A DNA stretch of 16,748 bases from Pseudomonadota bacterium (GTDB lineage: Bacteria; Desulfobacterota; Desulfobulbia; Desulfobulbales; SURF-16), in the NCBI GenBank assembly GCA_030597865.1, contig JAUVQZ010000034.1, forward strand, positions 1 through 16,748. The letters run 5' to 3'. The first letter of the stretch is position 1, and every line of letters begins with the position of its first letter. The translations under genes were made by a program, and so were the position numbers. Of this stretch, positions 14,727 to 16,748 are shown piece after piece. The notes under the pieces are model-generated. The model had not been told where the DNA came from. It ran no database searches and saw only the letters and a program-made list of their open reading frames with translations.

Positions 14727-15218
14727 TCAGCCTAGCCCCTGAAAATCGGCGAGCAGCATATCAAAGGTGTTGTCAATATGGTCCGGGATGGAGCGGATAT
14801 CGGCCATGACGGTCATGAAGTTATGGTCGCCCTGCCAGCGCGGCACAATATGGTAGTGGAGATGGTCGGCCCGGCCGGCGCCGGCCACCTCGCCGAGGTT
14901 GAGGCCGATATTGATGCCATCCGGCTTAAGGTGGCGACGGAGAATAACCACGCCCTGTTCCACCTTTCTGATCAGGGCGGCATTCTCCCCTTGGGAGAGA
15001 TCGGTGATATCAGCGACATGCCTCTTTGGTGCCCCCAGTAAATGGCCGTTGGCATAGGGAAACCTGTTGAGCAGGATAACGCTCTGACCATCGCGAAAGA
15101 GGATAAGTCCCTCCTTATCATGGGGTCTATCCGTTGCCTCGCACATAAAACAGCCCGGGCCCCGGCCCTCTTTGCCGAGAATATAGTCCATCCGCCAGGG
15201 GGCAAAGAGGCTGTTCAT
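14727..15218 (-). CDS. HIT-family nucleotide hydrolase/transferase
   Basis: This 163-residue protein carries the HIT motif H119-L-H121-Y-H123-I-V-P, with the middle His as nucleotidyl acceptor. C23-F-M-C26 near the N-terminus and H103-equivalent segments resemble the zinc-binding subgroup (Ap4A phosphorylase/HIT-like proteins of about 160 residues). The opening LFAPWRMDYILG and NRFPYANGHLL are typical of that subgroup. It probably hydrolyses or phosphorolyses dinucleoside polyphosphates or AMP conjugates; the exact substrate is not shown. The start ATG 15218 shares 4 nt with the stop of the phosphodiesterase gene (ATGA), with GGAGGTG upstream, so the two are translationally coupled. Confidence 0.93.
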   Translation of the reverse strand: MNSLFAPWRMDYILGKEGRGPGCFMCEATDRPHDKEGLILFRDGQSVILLNRFPYANGHLLGAPKRHVADITDLSQGENAALIRKVEQGVVILRRHLKPDGINIGLNLGEVAGAGRADHLHYHIVPRWQGDHNFMTVMADIRSIPDHIDNTFDMLLADFQGLG

Positions 15219-15703
15219 GAACGGGGCACCTCCAGGATGCGGCCGGTCAGGCTGTCGCCAACCTCGAGAATGCCGTAGGTGCCCGACGCGCCGTAGCGGC
15301 CGGTGGCCATGAAGCTGCCCGGGTTCATAAAGAGGACGTCAAAGAGGCGATGGCACACCGGGATATGGGTATGGCCGGAGACAATACAGTCCACCCCATC
15401 AAAATCGTGGATGAGGTTTTCCTCGACTGAGTGGCGGTAGGGCATGCCATGGGTGAGGCCGAAACGAAAACCGCCCAGCTCGATCACGGTCTGGGTGGGC
15501 AGATTCTGGTGGGACGAGGGCTGGCACATATTGCCGTGCACGGCGTAGACCTCTTTATCCTTAAAGGCGGACAGCACGGAGAGGTCAATGAGATCGCCGG
15601 CATGGAAGATCACCTGACAGTCGGCAAAACAACGGGCTGTCTGGCTGAGAAAACCCGTGGTTGGCGAGTTGATATGGGTATCGGAAAGAACGCCGATCTT
15701 CAT
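15215..15703 (-). CDS. YfcE/MJ0936-type metallophosphodiesterase
   Basis: This 162-residue protein has the calcineurin-like metal-site motifs in order: D8-T-H10 (LSDTH), HAGD, HGNM, LTHG and GHTHIP. This is the compact YfcE/MJ0936 family, which cleaves simple phosphodiesters in vitro; its physiological substrate is unknown. ATG 15703 is chosen over the GTG at 15712 because the family starts MKIGVLSDTH and AAGAG lies 8 nt upstream of the ATG. The last codons overlap the HIT gene start. Both coupled genes handle phosphate esters of nucleotides or small molecules, so a shared salvage or housekeeping role is possible (inference). Confidence 0.93.
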   Translation of the reverse strand: MKIGVLSDTHINSPTTGFLSQTARCFADCQVIFHAGDLIDLSVLSAFKDKEVYAVHGNMCQPSSHQNLPTQTVIELGGFRFGLTHGMPYRHSVEENLIHDFDGVDCIVSGHTHIPVCHRLFDVLFMNPGSFMATGRYGASGTYGILEVGDSLTGRILEVPRS

Positions 15704-15756
15704 GTAAAACACTCTTGGAGAGAAGGTATCGGGATATGATCGTATTACTGCCTGGA

Positions 15757-15785
15757 AAGATAAACGAAATAGACTGAAATCTCAA
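15757..15785 (-). promoter_or_regulatory. Sigma70-like promoter for the phosphodiesterase-HIT pair
   Basis: On the minus strand TTGAGA (15785-15780) and TATCTT (15762-15757) are separated by exactly 17 nt, with 5/6 and 4/6 consensus matches. Initiation near 15750 would give a leader of about 47 nt before ATG 15703. Confidence 0.5.
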
Positions 15786-15966
15786 GGGCGGCACCCCTGC
15801 AAGAGGAAAGAAAGGAGAAAGGTTGGTGCTGATCTTATTGAGTCCGGGGAAGTGTTGGGGCTAAAGCTCTCAGAAGAAGCTCAAGGCCTGTTAGGGAGAG
15901 GGGTCCCTCCCCCTCATCAGCCTTCTATCAAACGGCGGGCCTCCTGGCCGTCAATTTCTTTAATAA

Positions 15967-16122
15967 TCAGACGGTTATGACGGCCTTGCTGGCCGCTTCC
16001 GTGTCGCCCGCCCGCTGCGCCTGCTGCAGCCTGTCGTTGCCCCGCATACGGTCAGAATACCAGCCGTAATACCGCAGCAAGGGCGGCGCTGTACCGGTTT
16101 TGAGATATGTTGCTTGCTTCAT
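15967..16122 (-). pseudogene. Fragment resembling the C-terminal part of an IS91-like transposase
   Basis: A 51-codon frame runs from ATG 16122 to TGA 15967. Residues 16-28 read LRYYGWYSDRMRG, close to the RYYGWYSNxxRG block that I recall near the C-terminus of IS91-type (Y2) transposases, which end in a similar short basic tail. The upstream catalytic His and Tyr motifs and the N-terminal zinc domain are absent: a stop precedes the ATG and the SPFH gene follows. A shifted frame downstream continues for about 20 codons (RLIIKEIDGQEARRLIEG), consistent with decay by frameshift. It is most likely the scar of an old insertion; a small unrelated protein is possible. Confidence 0.45.
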
Positions 16123-16176
16123 TTATCCACAAAACCGGGGTCTGGGATAGGCAAAAAAAGACTGACCACTGAAAGA

Positions 16177-16748
16177 TTAGAGCTGGACGGTCTTCTCAGT
16201 CTGTTTGCCCTGGCCGAGGACAGACATGGCCGTGGCCACTATGCCGGCGACATCGCCGAGGTTGGAGGGGATGATCATGGTGTTGTTCTCCTTGGCCAGC
16301 TTGCCGAAGGCAGCAACGTACTTCTCTGCCACCCGGAGATTAGCAGCGGTCTCACCGCCGGAAAGGGTCAGCGATTCGGCGATCTTTCTGATCCCTTCAG
16401 CAGTGGCATCGGCCACCAGTTCGATCTCCTTGGCCTGGCCCTCGGCCTCGTTGATCCTCTTCTGCTTCTCGCCCTCGGAGACCTCAATGGCCTCTCGCTT
16501 TAAGCCCTCAGCCCGGTTGATCCGCGACTGCCTGTCACCCTCGGAGGTGGCAATGGTGGCCCGTTTTTCACGCTCTGCCTTCATCTGTTTTTCCATGGCA
16601 TCCATCACGCTCCGGGGCGGAGTGATGTCCTTGATCTCATAGCGCAGCACCTTGATTCCCCAGTTCTGGGACGCCTCGTCAATGGCGTTGACCACCTGCT
16701 GGTTCAGGGAGTCCCGCTCCTCAAAGGTGCGGTCCAGTTCAATCTTGC
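16177..16748 (-). CDS. SPFH/band-7 (stomatin/QmcA-like) protein, C-terminal part (5' end outside window)
   Basis: The frame is open to the window edge, so the GTG at 16695 is internal; 190 residues are visible. It begins in the SPFH domain (KIELDRTFEERDSLNQQVV), continues through the conserved WGIKVLRYEIKDITPP, then a long charged coiled-coil (KQMKAEREKRATIATSEGDRQ ... EAEGQAKEIE). It ends with the helical, glycine-containing tail IIPSNLGDVAGIVATAMSVLGQG. Proteins of this class oligomerise on the inner membrane as scaffolds of microdomains and regulators of proteases; an NfeD-like partner, if any, would be outside the window. A decayed copy of its last ~30 codons lies at 4877-4967, and a transposase-like fragment lies 55 nt after its stop. 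Confidence 0.93.
   Translation of the reverse strand, partial: KIELDRTFEERDSLNQQVVNAIDEASQNWGIKVLRYEIKDITPPRSVMDAMEKQMKAEREKRATIATSEGDRQSRINRAEGLKREAIEVSEGEKQKRINEAEGQAKEIELVADATAEGIRKIAESLTLSGGETAANLRVAEKYVAAFGKLAKENNTMIIPSNLGDVAGIVATAMSVLGQGKQTEKTVQL

Larger units (their letters stand above)
15713..16176. other. 464-nt gap: promoter, hairpin and transposase fragment
   Basis: From left to right it holds the phosphodiesterase leader and promoter (15757-15785), about 110 nt with nothing recognised, a G/C-rich imperfect hairpin near 15893-15915 without a T-run, a transposase-like fragment (15967-16122), and the short region after the SPFH stop. CCGGTTTTG and CAAAACCGG, a 9-bp inverted repeat, flank the start of the transposase-like fragment (about 16095-16137). 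Confidence 0.6.

Noticed and set aside
1..16748. CRISPR arrays, tRNA or rRNA genes, toxin-antitoxin or defence gene clusters, replication origin
   Set aside because: No regularly spaced repeats, no cloverleaf-like sequence and no corresponding protein motifs were seen on either strand.

Overview
The window is 16.7 kb of ordinary, densely packed bacterial chromosome at roughly 55-58% GC by eye. It looks like a Gram-negative anaerobe, most plausibly a sulfate- or sulfur-metabolising Desulfobacterota (Desulfobulbales-like). This assignment is inference. It rests on several multi-REC hybrid kinases, a small exported monoheme c-type cytochrome of a kind I associate with such organisms, a TPR-AMIN-Amidase_3 cell-wall amidase and general codon style. 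No rRNA or tRNA gene or other taxonomic marker is present.

Layout. (1) 1-3419, plus strand: the 3' part of a large hybrid histidine kinase (HATPase-REC-REC-HPt) overlaps by 11 nt a REC-HisKA-HATPase-REC kinase, giving a two-gene phosphorelay operon. (2) 3489-5555, minus strand: an NAD(P)-dependent epimerase/SDR-like protein and a TetR regulator, separated by a 327-nt gap. The gap holds a nested hairpin and a frameshifted remnant of an SPFH-protein tail. (3) 5594-6102, plus strand: a promoter with an overlapping 18-bp palindrome drives a secreted cytochrome c divergently from tetR. A strong bidirectional terminator follows. (4) 6179-8576, minus strand: an uncharacterised Cys-motif protein, then a SprT-like/DUF2786 protein preceded by an exported glutaredoxin-like protein. 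(5) 8933-9673, plus strand: an endonuclease/exonuclease/phosphatase-family protein. (6) 9710-14580, minus strand: mutS, translationally coupled to an N-acetylmuramoyl-L-alanine amidase, then a repeat element and a single-domain response regulator. (7) 14727-15703, minus strand: a YfcE-type phosphodiesterase and a HIT protein with a 4-nt overlap, behind a good sigma70-like promoter. (8) 15967-16122: a 51-codon fragment resembling the C-terminal part of an IS91-like transposase. (9) 16177-16748, minus strand: the C-terminal part of an SPFH/band-7 protein that runs off the window.

I did not find a convincing new defence, mobile or metabolic system. The most interesting signals are small: the SPFH-tail remnant at 4877-4967, which matches the intact tail at 16177-16280 and sits 2 nt after the tetR stop; the transposase fragment next to the intact SPFH gene; the tetR/cytochrome operator; and an uncharacterised protein with conserved-looking Cys-Pro motifs. 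Family names come from motif recognition by eye; no database search was run.
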